Source of the DNA: Pseudonocardia sp. SCN 73-27
GTDB lineage: Bacteria; Actinomycetota; Actinomycetes; Mycobacteriales; Pseudonocardiaceae
Direction: 5' to 3'
Assembly: GCA_001725415.1 (NCBI GenBank)
Contig: MEGH01000005.1
Span: forward strand, 236,664-300,663
Length of the DNA: 64,000 bases
Numbering within the stretch: position 1 is the first letter of the stretch; the number at the start of each line of letters is the position of its first letter. The notes under the pieces were generated by a model. The model ran no database searches, was not told where the DNA came from, and saw only the letters and a list, made by a program, of their open reading frames with translations. A program made the translations under genes and the position numbers. Of this stretch, positions 14,963 through 23,978 are shown in pieces.

Positions 14963-16636
14963 ATGGCGGACACGGCAGACGCGGTGAGCGCTGCGCCTGG
15001 CACGTCGACCAAACCGTCGGTTCGTTGGGTACCGCTGATCGCACTGGGAGTCGCCCAGTTCGTGATGGTGCTCGACCAGTCGGTGATGAATGTGTCGATC
15101 AGCACGCTGGTCGCCGAATTCGACACGACGGTGACGACGATCCAAGCAGTCATCACGCTGTACTGCCTGGTCATGGCGATGTTCATGCTGACGGGCGCCA
15201 AGGTCGGTGACATCATCGGTCGGCGCCGCGCGTTCGTCGTCGGCCTGATCATCTACGGATGCGGTTCGCTGATGACCGCATTGGCACCGACCGTGGCCGT
15301 GCTGACCCTCGGCTGGTCGATCCTCGAAGGAATCGGCGCGTCGCTGGTTCTGCCGGCGCTGGCCGCGCTCATCGCCGGGAACTTCACCGGAGCCGCCCGG
15401 AAGGTCGCCTACGCGGTCATCGGCGGCGTCGCCGGGGCCGGCATCGCTGTCGGCCCGATTCTCGGCGGCTGGGCGACGACGGAGCTGACCTGGCGGATCG
15501 TGTTCGCCGGCGAGGTCGTGCTGGTCCTGTTCATCCTCGCCGTGACCGGCAAGGTCGCCGATGCCGTGCGCAGTGGACCGAAACCGCGGCTGGACTACCT
15601 GGGCGCCGCCATGTCGGCCGTGGGGCTCGGCGTCATCGTGCTCGGTACGTTGCAGTCGAGCACCTGGGGCTGGGTGGTACCGAAGGACTCCCCGATCGCT
15701 CCGCTGGGCTTCTCTCTCACCATGTGGATGATCACCGCGGGAGCCGTCCTGCTCTGGGCCTTCACGGTATGGCAGCGCCATCGGGAGAAGACCGGGGCGG
15801 ACCCGCTCGTGCACCTGAGCCTCGTGCGGATACCGCCCCTGCGCTCGGGCCTGGCCGGGCTGTTCAGCCAGAACCTCATCCTCATGGGCGTCTTCTTCGT
15901 GGTGCCGCTGTACCTGCAACTCGTACTCGGCCTGAACGCGCTGCAGACCGGCATCAAGATGCTGCCCATCTCGATCACCATGTTCCTGGCCGCCGCGGCC
16001 GGCTCGCGGCTGTCGTCGCGCTTCACCGTGCGCGGGATCGTCCGAACCGGGCTCGCCACCACGGTGGTGGCGATCGTGATCCTGATCGCCACGGTCCAAC
16101 CGCAACTCCGGGACGCCGGGTTCGCCGTCTCGATGGCGATCCTCGGCGCCGGGATGGGGCTCATCGCGTCCCAACTCGGCAACGTCGTGCAGTCCTCGGT
16201 CGACGCCTCCGGGCGCGGCGAGGCCGGCGGCCTGCAGTACACCGGGCAACAGCTCGGCTCCTCCCTCGGCGTCGCACTGATCGGTGCGATCGTGCTCACC
16301 GGACTGACCAGCGGGTTCGTCACCACCGTCGAGGCCGATCCACGGATCACCGCCGAGGTCTCCGCACAGGTGGGTGTCGCCGTCGAAAGCGGTATCGACT
16401 TCGTGTCGACCGATCAGGTGCAGGCTGCCGCCGAGCAGGCCGGACTCGACCCGGCCGCCACCACGGCGATTGCGGACAACTACAGCAAGGCCCAGCTCCG
16501 CTCGCTGAAGGTCGGCTTGCTGGCCGCGGCTCTGCTCGCTCTGCTTGCGCTGATGTCCACCCGGCATCTTCCGCACGACCCACCAACCAGGCCGCGCAGG
16601 GACGAGGAGGCAGCGGATCCCCCGTCGTCCACCTGA
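14963..16636 (+). CDS. MFS multidrug exporter, DHA2 (14-TMS) family
   Basis: A 557-residue permease with 14 predicted membrane spans. It shows the DHA2 hallmarks: LDQSVMNVSISTLVAEF in the first span and loop, GAKVGDIIGRRRAFVVG as motif A, and GPILGGWATTELTWRIVF as the antiporter motif C region. These proteins export drugs or metabolites in exchange for protons. ATG at 14963 was chosen because AAGGGA lies eight bases upstream; an ATG at 14927 is an alternative. The gene is slightly less GC-rich than its neighbours and sits beside an integrase scar, so acquisition by transfer is possible. Confidence 0.85.
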   Translation: MADTADAVSAAPGTSTKPSVRWVPLIALGVAQFVMVLDQSVMNVSISTLVAEFDTTVTTIQAVITLYCLVMAMFMLTGAKVGDIIGRRRAFVVGLIIYGCGSLMTALAPTVAVLTLGWSILEGIGASLVLPALAALIAGNFTGAARKVAYAVIGGVAGAGIAVGPILGGWATTELTWRIVFAGEVVLVLFILAVTGKVADAVRSGPKPRLDYLGAAMSAVGLGVIVLGTLQSSTWGWVVPKDSPIAPLGFSLTMWMITAGAVLLWAFTVWQRHREKTGADPLVHLSLVRIPPLRSGLAGLFSQNLILMGVFFVVPLYLQLVLGLNALQTGIKMLPISITMFLAAAAGSRLSSRFTVRGIVRTGLATTVVAIVILIATVQPQLRDAGFAVSMAILGAGMGLIASQLGNVVQSSVDASGRGEAGGLQYTGQQLGSSLGVALIGAIVLTGLTSGFVTTVEADPRITAEVSAQVGVAVESGIDFVSTDQVQAAAEQAGLDPAATTAIADNYSKAQLRSLKVGLLAAALLALLALMSTRHLPHDPPTRPRRDEEAADPPSST

Positions 16637-16770
16637 GCGGAGCGGACGGCTGAGACGCGGGGCACGCCTCAGCCACCGAGACCCCGTCCGCCGCGCTACA
16701 TGCCGGCCGGCCACACGAGCAGCGCTCGCGACTGGGACACCGATCGACAACTCCCCACAGGTGCCGGCAA
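16637..16770. other. Intergenic region with a hairpin after the exporter gene
   Basis: A stem GGCTGAG...CTCAGCC starts ~13 bases after the exporter stop and could act as a terminator. Nothing else is recognised before the integrase remnant. Confidence 0.4.
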
Positions 16771-16965
16771 CCCTCAGCCAGCGATCCGCTGCACGACGCC
16801 CTGCACAGCTACGCCACAGCGGCGTTGCGGCCGGGGTGCCGGCAAGGTCGTCGGCGAGCGGCTGGGGCACTCGTCGGGCCCGTCGACCCAGGGCACCGTC
16901 GAAGACGTCATCCCGGGACGGACGAACACGCCGCACGCAGGTCGCCGCGACGGCGGCCCTGGGCC
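16771..16965 (+). pseudogene. Decayed tyrosine-recombinase (integrase) 3' fragment
   Basis: The plus strand reads LHDALHSYATAALR from 16789, the box II motif LHDLRHxxAT of phage-type integrases. After two apparent 1-bp deletions near 16830-16845 it continues in another frame as KVVGERLGHSS, then TQGTVEDVIPG, matching the usual VSERLGHSS...T.DTY.HV.PG end. The catalytic Tyr of that last motif is Val here and the box-II Arg is lost, so the gene is dead. It points at, and lies ~115 bases from, the 3' end of the initiator tRNA gene, the classic location of an integrase at an attachment site. Confidence 0.75.
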
Positions 16966-17036
16966 GCGGACGATTTCCGTGACCACCGCCGTGACCGTCG
17001 GGCCGATTCACCGCTGACGTGGGCACTCACACAACC

Positions 17037-17071
17037 AGAAGGACCCTGACCGTGCTGGTCAGGGTCCTTCT
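17037..17071. terminator. Perfect terminator downstream of tRNA-fMet
   Basis: Two perfect 15-bp arms (17037-17051, 17057-17071) with a 5-base loop, beginning 8 bases past the tRNA 3' end on the minus strand. The short run of T after the stem in either direction suits bidirectional use. Confidence 0.8.
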
Positions 17072-17078
17072 GGGGTAG

Positions 17079-17152
17079 TAGCGGGGGTAGGATTCGAACC
17101 TACGACCTCTGGGTTATGAGCCCAGCGAGCTACCGAGCTGCTCCACCCCGCG
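17079..17152 (-). tRNA. Initiator tRNA-fMet (CAT)
   Basis: The minus strand folds as a tRNA: anticodon loop CTCATAA, D arm around GAGCAGCTCGGTAGCTC, and T arm GTAGGTTCGAATCCTAC. Initiator features are present: an unpaired first base (C1 opposite T72) and the three G-C pairs in the anticodon stem (CTGGG/CCCAG). The CCA end is not encoded. The gene has a strong terminator immediately downstream and an integrase remnant beyond it. Confidence 0.93.
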
Positions 17153-17365
17153 CCGTTCACTGCGTCGTGCTCGTGCAGTGCGTTGTTGCTGTTGTAGGTA
17201 GAACAGTACACCCGCCGGAAACGTTCCCGCACCCGGGGGGCAACCCGCTCCGACCTGCGGCGATGCAGCGTGGAGGCCCGTCTACCGGGACGAACGCCGC
17301 ATGGACGTCTTCCGGTGTCTCCGGTCACATCTGTTGATCTTCGCTCGGAGCGGCCGACACACGAC

Positions 17366-17400
17366 GACGCCCCGCCCGGCGGGAGGCCGGACGGGGCGTC
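17366..17400. terminator. Terminator after the UPF0182 gene
   Basis: Nine-bp arms GACGCCCCG (17366-17374) and CGGGGCGTC (17392-17400) with an extra inner CCGGC/GCCGG pairing, placed just beyond the minus-strand UPF0182 stop at 17414. Confidence 0.6.
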
Positions 17401-17413
17401 GGTCGGTGGTGCG

Positions 17414-20311
17414 TCAGCCGCCCTGAGCGGCCTGGAACTTCTTGACGGCGGCGTCGAGCGCGGCGAGCGCCTGCCCCTGGGCCGCGAAGTCACCGGACTG
17501 CTGAGCCGCCTTGAGCTGGTTCAGCGCCTGCGAGATCTCTGCCGCCGCGGCCGAGGCCGCCGGGTTGGCGCCGCCCCCGGCGCCCGGGTTGGGCGGCGGG
17601 CTGGTGCCCGTGTCGGTCGGCGGCGGCGCACCTCCGCCGCCCTGCGCCACACCTCCACCGGCCCCGGCGCCGAACACCTGGTCGAGCGCCGTCGCGAGGT
17701 TGGCGTCGTAGCCGACTCTGCCGCCGTAGCTCACCAGCACTCTGGCCAGCTGCGGATAGGAGGAGTCCTGCCCGGCTCTCTCGATGTAGACCGGTTCGAC
17801 GTAGAGCAGGCCGCCGGCGACGGGCAACGTCAGCAGGTTGCCGTAGTCGATCGTGGTCTGGTTCTGTCTCAGCAGGTTGAGCTCCTGCGACACGGTCGGT
17901 GAGCCGAGGAACTGTGCCTGTACCTGCTGTGGGCCGAGTGTCTGCGTGTCGGCGGGGAGCTGCAGGATCGTGATCTTGCCGTAGTTCTCCGGATCGGAGT
18001 CCGCCGTCATGTAGGCGGCGAGGAACTGTCTCTGCAGGCTCACCAGCGCGCTGGTGAGCTGGAACGACGCACCCTGCTGGTTGGGCAGGCCCGCGAGCAG
18101 GTAGTACGGCGGCTGCGGTTCCTGACCCGAGCCGGTGTTGCCCTGCACCGTCGGGTCGGAGGGGACGTCCCAGAACGACACCGTCGAGAAGAACTCGCCC
18201 GGGTTGGTGACGTGATAGCGGGTCAGCAGCTGGCGCTGGACCTTGAACTGGTCCTCGGGGTACCGGAAGTGCTCGCGCAGCTCGGGGCTGATCGCCGAGC
18301 TGGGCTGCACGGTGCCGGGGAAGACCTTCTCCCACGTCTTGAGCACGGGGTCGTTGTCGTCGAACGAGTAGAGCGTGACGGTGCCGTCGTAGGCGTCGAC
18401 GGTGGCCTTCACCGAGTTGCGCAGGTAGCTGACGTCGGTGTCGGGCAGCCGTTGGACGCCACCCTGCAGGCTGTCGCGTGTGGCGTCGCCGAGCGGGACC
18501 TGCTGGGCGTAGGGGTACTGCTTGAGCGTCGTGTAGCCGTCGACGATCCACTGGATCTTGCCGTCGACGACGGCAGGGTACGGGTCGCCGTCGACGGTCA
18601 GCCAGGGTGCGACGTTCTTGACGCGCTCCAACGGGTCGCGGTTGAAGATGATCTTCGACTCGTCGTTGATCGAGTCGTTGAACAGGATCCGGATCTCGCC
18701 GTTGTCGATGGCGAAGACGAGGCGGTTGAAGAAGTTGCCGAGGGAGACGCCGCCCTTGCCGGTGTAGGTGTACTGCTGGCTGTCGGAGTCGTACTCGCGG
18801 GCGGCGGCACCGGGCCGGGCGCCGACGATCGAGTAGTCCTTGATCAGCTCGCCGTAGTAGATGCGCGGCTGGGTGACGTCGATGGCGCCCTTGGTCGTCG
18901 TGTCACTGACCGTGAACTCGGGCAGGCCGCCGCGGCCGCCGGTGTCCTCGAGCGCGGCGTTGACCTTGTTGGCCGGCGCGGCGACGAACCCGTTGCCGTG
19001 GGTGTAGACGAGGTGGCGGTTGATCCAGTCGGTCTGGTTGCCGACGAGGCCGCTGCTGTCGAGCTCGCGGGCTGCGACGACGTAGTCCTGCGTCTCGTTG
19101 TTGACGGTGTACCGGTCGATGTCGAGCTTGTCCGGGAAGCCGTAGAAGTTGCGACGCTGCTGGAGCTGCGTGAACGTCTTGGTGAGCTTCGCCGGGTCGA
19201 GCAGCCGGATGTTCGGGATGGTCGAGGTGTCGGAGCGCACGGCGGCCGGGGTGGCCGTCGACGTGCCCGAGTAGGGCTCGACGGTCACCTTGTCGTCGGT
19301 GAGCCCGAACGCTTGTCGTGTGGCCTCGATGTTGCGGGAGATCGACGGCGCCTCGCGCTCGTTGGCGTTGGGGCCGACGACGAACTGCTGCAGGATCGCG
19401 GGCCACGCGGCGCCGACGAGGACGCTGGACAGCACGAGCAGGACCAGCGCGATGGCGGGCAGCTGCAGGTTGCGCCGGAAGATCGACACGAAGAACGCGA
19501 TGGCGCAGATGAGCGAGATGAACAGCAGGATGAGCTTGGCCGGCATCACCGCGTTGAGGTCGGTGTAGGTGGCGCCGTTGAAGTTCGGGTTGCGGTCGGA
19601 AAAGAGCAACTCGTAGCGGTCGAAGAAGTAGGCGAGCGCCTTGAGCAGCACGAACACGCCGGCGAGCGTCGCGAGGTGGGCGCGCGCCGCCGAGGAGATC
19701 TGACCGGAGCGGCCGGAGAGGCGGATGCCGCCGAAGAGATAGTGCGTGATCAGCGCGGCGACGAACGAGAGGGCGACGCCGACCATGACCCAGTCGAGCA
19801 GCAGCCGGTAGAACGGCAGGTCGAACGCGTAGAAGCTGACGTCCTTGCCGAACTGCGGATCGGTGATCCCGAACGAGGTGCCGTGCAGGAACATCTGCAC
19901 GGTCTGCCAGTCGCCCTGCGCGGCGAGACCCGCGATGAGGCCGACGACGACGGGGATGGCGATGGCGAAGAGCCGCAGCCGCTGGATGATCACCGTGCGG
20001 TAGCGGGCGATCGGGTCCTCGGGGCCGGACACGGGCACGAAGACCGGCCGGAACCGGTAGGCGAGCCACATCGACAGCCAGACGAGGCCGCCGATCAGCA
20101 GGCCTCCGAGCACGAACTGGACGGTGCGGGTGAACAGCACCGTCGAGAACACCGAGCGGAAGCCGACCTCGCCGTACCACAGCCAGTTGACGTAGAAGTC
20201 GATCAGCCGGGAGCCGCCCAGGAACAGCACGACCACGATCGCCGCGATGATGAGCAGGATCCGGGGGCGGCGAGGTATGGATGGCACCGCCGCTGGGGGC
20301 CGTGTGGCCAC
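17414..20311 (-). CDS. UPF0182 family large membrane protein
   Basis: A 965-residue protein matching the actinobacterial UPF0182 family in length and layout (as I recall, M. tuberculosis Rv3193c). About seven membrane helices occupy the first ~330 residues (first: ILLIIAAIVVVLFLGG). They are followed by a large extracytoplasmic domain with repeated YxxQVPLGD- and TRYHVTNPGEFF-like blocks and a Gly/Pro-rich tail ending in an Ala/Gln helix. The function is unknown. GTG at 20311 follows AGGAG eight bases upstream. It is divergent from a DUF2342 metalloprotease gene, an arrangement also found in mycobacteria. Confidence 0.88.
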   Translation of the reverse strand: MATRPPAAVPSIPRRPRILLIIAAIVVVLFLGGSRLIDFYVNWLWYGEVGFRSVFSTVLFTRTVQFVLGGLLIGGLVWLSMWLAYRFRPVFVPVSGPEDPIARYRTVIIQRLRLFAIAIPVVVGLIAGLAAQGDWQTVQMFLHGTSFGITDPQFGKDVSFYAFDLPFYRLLLDWVMVGVALSFVAALITHYLFGGIRLSGRSGQISSAARAHLATLAGVFVLLKALAYFFDRYELLFSDRNPNFNGATYTDLNAVMPAKLILLFISLICAIAFFVSIFRRNLQLPAIALVLLVLSSVLVGAAWPAILQQFVVGPNANEREAPSISRNIEATRQAFGLTDDKVTVEPYSGTSTATPAAVRSDTSTIPNIRLLDPAKLTKTFTQLQQRRNFYGFPDKLDIDRYTVNNETQDYVVAARELDSSGLVGNQTDWINRHLVYTHGNGFVAAPANKVNAALEDTGGRGGLPEFTVSDTTTKGAIDVTQPRIYYGELIKDYSIVGARPGAAAREYDSDSQQYTYTGKGGVSLGNFFNRLVFAIDNGEIRILFNDSINDESKIIFNRDPLERVKNVAPWLTVDGDPYPAVVDGKIQWIVDGYTTLKQYPYAQQVPLGDATRDSLQGGVQRLPDTDVSYLRNSVKATVDAYDGTVTLYSFDDNDPVLKTWEKVFPGTVQPSSAISPELREHFRYPEDQFKVQRQLLTRYHVTNPGEFFSTVSFWDVPSDPTVQGNTGSGQEPQPPYYLLAGLPNQQGASFQLTSALVSLQRQFLAAYMTADSDPENYGKITILQLPADTQTLGPQQVQAQFLGSPTVSQELNLLRQNQTTIDYGNLLTLPVAGGLLYVEPVYIERAGQDSSYPQLARVLVSYGGRVGYDANLATALDQVFGAGAGGGVAQGGGGAPPPTDTGTSPPPNPGAGGGANPAASAAAAEISQALNQLKAAQQSGDFAAQGQALAALDAAVKKFQAAQGG

Positions 20312-20627
20312 GGGTCACGCTCCTGACGTCGTAAGGCGAACTGCCGCGGGCGCGCGCCGGCCACCATGGCCGCGACAACGCGAGAGTCGCCGGCAGCCGC
20401 ACGGACGGCGCGCCCTGACGTGCCAACTCTACGGAAGGGGCGTGTGGTTCCCGTTGCGTGGGCCACGTTGGCAAATCGTGACAATTCGGATCCGGCTCGT
20501 TCGTGGACGCCGAGCGCGACCTCCGACGTCCTCGACCGGTGCCCGGGCACCTCGTCCGGGGCAACGCTGTGCGCGAACAGCGACGATCCACATCCCCGGG
20601 GGTGGCGAGCCCGCGTACCGTGGTGAC
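20312..20627. other. Divergent region between UPF0182 and DUF2342 genes
   Basis: Just over 300 bases without a supported gene. In mycobacteria a PDZ/Lon-like protease gene (Rv3194c) sits beside the UPF0182 gene, but nothing like it is present here. A TTGGCA/TTGACA-like box could not be paired with a good -10. Confidence 0.4.
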
Positions 20628-22136
20628 ATGAGTGACGTCCCCTTCGGCTTCGGACCGCAAGACCGCGACAAGGACCGCGACCGGCCCGGTGACGGCGAGG
20701 GCTCCGAGCCCAAGGGGCCCCAGGACCCGTTCGGTTTCGGCAACCTGCCGGGCATGCCGCCCGGCGGGATCCCCGGAATGCCCGGTGGTTTCCCCGGGAT
20801 GCCCGGCGCGGGTGGCCCCGGCGGCTTCGACATGAGCCAGCTCGGGCAGATGCTCACCCAGCTCGGGCAGATGCTCAGCCACGCCCAGACCGGTGGGGGT
20901 GGCGACGGCCCGGTCAACTACGACCTCGCCGCCCAGATCGCCACGCAGGCGCTGGCACAGAAGACGTCGTCGCTGACCGACGCGCAGCGCAGCGCCGTCC
21001 GCGACGCGGTGGCACTGGCCCAGCTGTGGCTCGACGAGGCCACGGAGTTCCCGGCGGCGTCGTCGGAGGCCGTGGCCTGGACGCCCACCGACTGGGTGAA
21101 GTCGAGCATGCCGACGTGGAAGCGCATGTGCGACCCCGTCGCGCGTCGGGTGTCGAGCGCCTGGGTGGAGGGACTGCCGGAGCAGGCCAAGCAGGCGGCA
21201 GGCCCGATGCTCGCGATGGTCGGGCAGATGGGCGGGCTCGCGTTCGGCAGCCAGCTCGGCAACGGCCTGGGCGAGCTCGCCGCCGAGGTGCTCACCTCCA
21301 CCGACATCGGCTTTCCGGTCGGCCCGTCGGGCACGGCGGCGCTGCTGCCCGAGGCGATCGAGAAGTTCACCGAGGGCCTCGACCGTCCGGCCAACGAGGT
21401 CATGATCTTCCTCGCCGCCCGTGAGGCCGCGCACCAGCGGCTGTTCACGCACGTGCCGTGGCTGCGGGAGCGGCTGCTCGGCGCGGTGGAGCAGTACGCG
21501 CAGGGCATCTCCGTCGACACCTCGCGGATCGAGGAGCTGGCCTCGTCGATCGACCCGTCGAACCCGGAGTCGATACAGGAGGCAATGCAGGGCGGCATGT
21601 TCGAGCCGCAGACGACGCCTGAGCAGAAGGCGGCGCTCGCGCGGCTGGAGACGCTGCTGGCCCTCGTCGAGGGCTGGGTCGACGCGGTCGTCGCGCAGGC
21701 GGTCGGTGATCGGCTGCCGGGCGCGGAGGCGCTGCGGGAGACGCTGCGGCGCAGGCGCGCCTCGGGCGGCCCGGCCGAGCAGGCCTTCGCGACGGTCGTC
21801 GGACTGGAGCTGCGGCCGCGGCGGCTGCGTGCGGCCGCCGAGCTGTGGAGGCTGCTGGGCGAGCAGCGCGGCGTCGCGGGCCGCGACGCGCTCTGGGCGC
21901 ACCCCGACCTCGTCCCCACCGCCGACGACCTCGACGACCCGGCCGGTTTCGTTGCCGGTTCCGACGACTCGGACCCGATCGCGGAGATCGAGCGTCAGCT
22001 CCAGCGCGACCGCGAGAACGACGCGGCGATGGACGCGGCCAAGGAGGCCGCCGAGCGTCGCGAAGCGGCCCAGCGGGAGCAGGACGCGGCCTCGGACACG
22101 TCCGAGAAGGACGACGAGAAGCCCACCGAGGACTGA
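20628..22136 (+). CDS. DUF2342 zinc-dependent metalloprotease-like protein
   Basis: A 502-residue protein of the actinobacterial DUF2342/TIGR03624 family. The N-terminal ~80 residues are a Gly/Pro/Met-rich low-complexity stretch (repeats of GMPGG). The conserved body carries AAREAAHQRLFTHVPWL near residues 264-280, with the shape of the family's degenerate metal-binding helix (H-x-x-x-x-H in place of HExxH). The C-terminal tail is highly charged. Crystal work on relatives described a metalloprotease-like fold; substrates are unknown. It is followed convergently by a classical HELAH metallopeptidase and is divergent from UPF0182. Confidence 0.85.
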   Translation: MSDVPFGFGPQDRDKDRDRPGDGEGSEPKGPQDPFGFGNLPGMPPGGIPGMPGGFPGMPGAGGPGGFDMSQLGQMLTQLGQMLSHAQTGGGGDGPVNYDLAAQIATQALAQKTSSLTDAQRSAVRDAVALAQLWLDEATEFPAASSEAVAWTPTDWVKSSMPTWKRMCDPVARRVSSAWVEGLPEQAKQAAGPMLAMVGQMGGLAFGSQLGNGLGELAAEVLTSTDIGFPVGPSGTAALLPEAIEKFTEGLDRPANEVMIFLAAREAAHQRLFTHVPWLRERLLGAVEQYAQGISVDTSRIEELASSIDPSNPESIQEAMQGGMFEPQTTPEQKAALARLETLLALVEGWVDAVVAQAVGDRLPGAEALRETLRRRRASGGPAEQAFATVVGLELRPRRLRAAAELWRLLGEQRGVAGRDALWAHPDLVPTADDLDDPAGFVAGSDDSDPIAEIERQLQRDRENDAAMDAAKEAAERREAAQREQDAASDTSEKDDEKPTED

Positions 22137-22144
22137 GCCGGGAT

Positions 22145-22171
22145 CCCGCGGCGGGGTCAGCCCGCCGCGGG
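22145..22171. terminator. Hairpin between convergent metalloprotease genes
   Basis: Perfect 11-bp arms (22145-22155, 22161-22171) with a 5-base loop, overlapping the stop of the minus-strand M48-like gene and lying 9 bases past the DUF2342 stop. Confidence 0.65.
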
Positions 22172-22798
22172 CTCCCCCGCGTCGTCGATCGCGGCGATGC
22201 CCTCGAGCCCACCGACGTCCCCGTCGAGGTCGCCGTCCGGCTCGGTGTCGTCGGTCGCGTCGTCGCCGTCGGTGCCGACGAACCCGAGTCCCGCCGCGGC
22301 GGAGAGCCCTTCCAGGTAGCCGATGGCGCGCTCGGTGCGCGGGTAGCGGCGCACCAGCTCCCAGAACTGGTCGTCGTGCCCGGGCACCAGCAGGTGCGCC
22401 AGCTCGTGGACCAGCACGTAGTCGACGACCCAGCCCGGCACGTCGCGCAGCCGCTCGCTGACGCGGATCGTGCCGTCGACAGGCGTGCACGACGCCCACC
22501 GGGTGCGCATCGGCGCGACCCAGCGCACCGACGTCGGCACCGCGTCGGGGCCGAGATAGCGACGGGACAGCTCGAGACTGCGCCGCAGCAACGCGTCGTT
22601 GCCCGTGCGCGCCGGTGAGCGACGTCTGGCCTCGCTGCGTTCGAGGCGGCGGACCATCTCGTCGACCCAGCGCCGTTCCTCGGACTCGCTCATCCAACCC
22701 GGGATGAAGACGATGACTGTGTCGCCTTCTCGCCGAGCGCTCACCATCCGCCGACGCCGGTCGCTCCTCCGGACCTCGACGGCTGAGGGTCCCGCCAT
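22157..22798 (-). CDS. YgjP-like (DUF45/M48-type) metallopeptidase
   Basis: A 213-residue protein containing VDYVLVHELAHLLVPGHDDQFWELVRR near residues 125-150: HELAH is a zinc-binding HExxH motif, and the downstream GHDDQFW supplies the third ligand region of the YgjP/DUF45 family. MRTRWASCTPVDGTIRVSERL before it is equally typical. The acidic C-terminal tail is low complexity. Probably a soluble peptidase of unknown substrate. It is convergent to the DUF2342 gene and divergent from the ThiF-like gene. Confidence 0.85.
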   Translation of the reverse strand: MAGPSAVEVRRSDRRRRMVSARREGDTVIVFIPGWMSESEERRWVDEMVRRLERSEARRRSPARTGNDALLRRSLELSRRYLGPDAVPTSVRWVAPMRTRWASCTPVDGTIRVSERLRDVPGWVVDYVLVHELAHLLVPGHDDQFWELVRRYPRTERAIGYLEGLSAAAGLGFVGTDGDDATDDTEPDGDLDGDVGGLEGIAAIDDAGEPAAG

Positions 22799-22922
22799 GT
22801 CGGAAGTCTATGCCCGACGCGGACGTCCGGCCGCACGTCGGCCGTCCGGGTCGCGGTCGCACCCGCAACGAGAGCCGCGGATCCACCCGGACGAGGCCCG
22901 GCGCACGGTCACCATCACCGCC

Positions 22923-23978
22923 ATGACCTCCCTCGATGTCCGGGCCGGGCTGCCGGCCGTGCTCGTCGTCGACCCCTGTAGGCCGTTGCTCGAACGCGGC
23001 CCCGGCACCCGTGTCGTGGGGCTCGCGCCCGGGACGGCGGTCGTCGTCGACGAGCTGACCCCTCCCCTGGCGGCACTGCTCGACGAGCTGGCCCGCCCCG
23101 CCCACCGCGACCGGGTGCTGGCCCGCGCGGTCGAGGCGGGCGCCGACCCGGCCGAGGCCGTGGCGATGGTCGTCGACCTGCTGGCGTGCGGGGCGGTCGT
23201 CGACGCCGACCGGGCCGCGCGGACGGCACGCCGGCGGGCCGGGGCGATCGTGCGGGTGCAGGGCGACGGCCCGATCGCGGTGGGCGTGGCCTGCGGGTTG
23301 GCGGCGGCGGGGGTGGGGACGGTCGAGATCGTGGCCGCGGGCGTCGTCGAGCGCGAGGACGTCGGCACCGGGTACCTCGACGAGGACCGCGGCCGGTCCC
23401 GCGCGGCCGCCGCCGCCGACGCGTCGCGACGGGTCGCGCCCGGCGTACGGACGCGGCTACCCACCCGGTTCGCCCCGGACCTCGTGGTGCTCGCCGACGC
23501 CGCGGCGTCGGATCCCGTCACGGTCCGTGGTCTGGTCGCGACGGGCGTCGCGCACCTGCAGGCCCGGACCCGCGACGGGCACGGCGTCGTCGGGCCGCTG
23601 GTGCTTCCCGGGCGCAGCGCGTGCCTGGAGTGCCTCGACCGCCATCGCGCCGACCTCGACCCGGAGTGGGGACGGCTCGCACCCCGCCTCGCCCGGCTGC
23701 GCGCGGCCGCCGACGCCCCCGCGGTCGTCGCGACGATCGGGATGGCGACGGCGCAGGCGCTCACCGTGACGGACGGCACCGTCACCCCTCCCGCGGCCCT
23801 CGGGGCGACCGTCGAGATCGACGTCGCGGCCGCCGTCACCGCGCGTCGTCGCTGGTCACGGCATCCCGACTGCCCGTGCTCCGGCGCGGGCGTCCGCCTC
23901 TCCGTGGACACCGGTCACCGGGCGCGCCGGGCCGTGGAATGCACGCCGGGCCCTCGACGGGGGACAATCGAGGCGTGA
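22923..23978 (+). CDS. ThiF/E1-like protein with zinc-binding cysteines
   Basis: A 351-residue protein with an N-terminal ~110-residue segment, then a Rossmann-like region (VQGDGPIAVGVACGLAAAGVGTVEIV) as in ThiF/MoeB/E1 enzymes. A CLECLDRHRADLD pair near residues 233-236 and CPC near 317-319 provide the four Cys of the E1 zinc site. The ATP-binding Arg/Lys set of active E1 enzymes is not obvious, so it may be a substrate-binding E1-like partner as in TOMM cyclodehydratases. In mycobacteria the same position holds Rv3196. It overlaps the next gene by four bases (GTGA), coupling it to the ABC1 kinase. Confidence 0.75.
   Translation: MTSLDVRAGLPAVLVVDPCRPLLERGPGTRVVGLAPGTAVVVDELTPPLAALLDELARPAHRDRVLARAVEAGADPAEAVAMVVDLLACGAVVDADRAARTARRRAGAIVRVQGDGPIAVGVACGLAAAGVGTVEIVAAGVVEREDVGTGYLDEDRGRSRAAAAADASRRVAPGVRTRLPTRFAPDLVVLADAAASDPVTVRGLVATGVAHLQARTRDGHGVVGPLVLPGRSACLECLDRHRADLDPEWGRLAPRLARLRAAADAPAVVATIGMATAQALTVTDGTVTPPAALGATVEIDVAAAVTARRRWSRHPDCPCSGAGVRLSVDTGHRARRAVECTPGPRRGTIEA

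Noticed and set aside
14756-17026. A 756-codon minus-strand frame opposite the exporter
   Set aside because: Most of it is antisense to the MFS gene and reads as Arg/Asp/Gly/His repeats. Only the last ~60 codons look protein-like and are listed as a remnant.
20366-20626. A small plus-strand ORF between UPF0182 and the DUF2342 gene
   Set aside because: No ribosome site, no recognisable domain and composition like shadow translation; the gap probably holds the two divergent promoters.
18903-23105. A 1400-codon open frame on the minus strand
   Set aside because: It runs antisense or out of frame across UPF0182, the DUF2342 gene and the M48-like gene. Its sequence is Arg/Gly/Pro-rich shadow translation, and the true frames carry clear domains.
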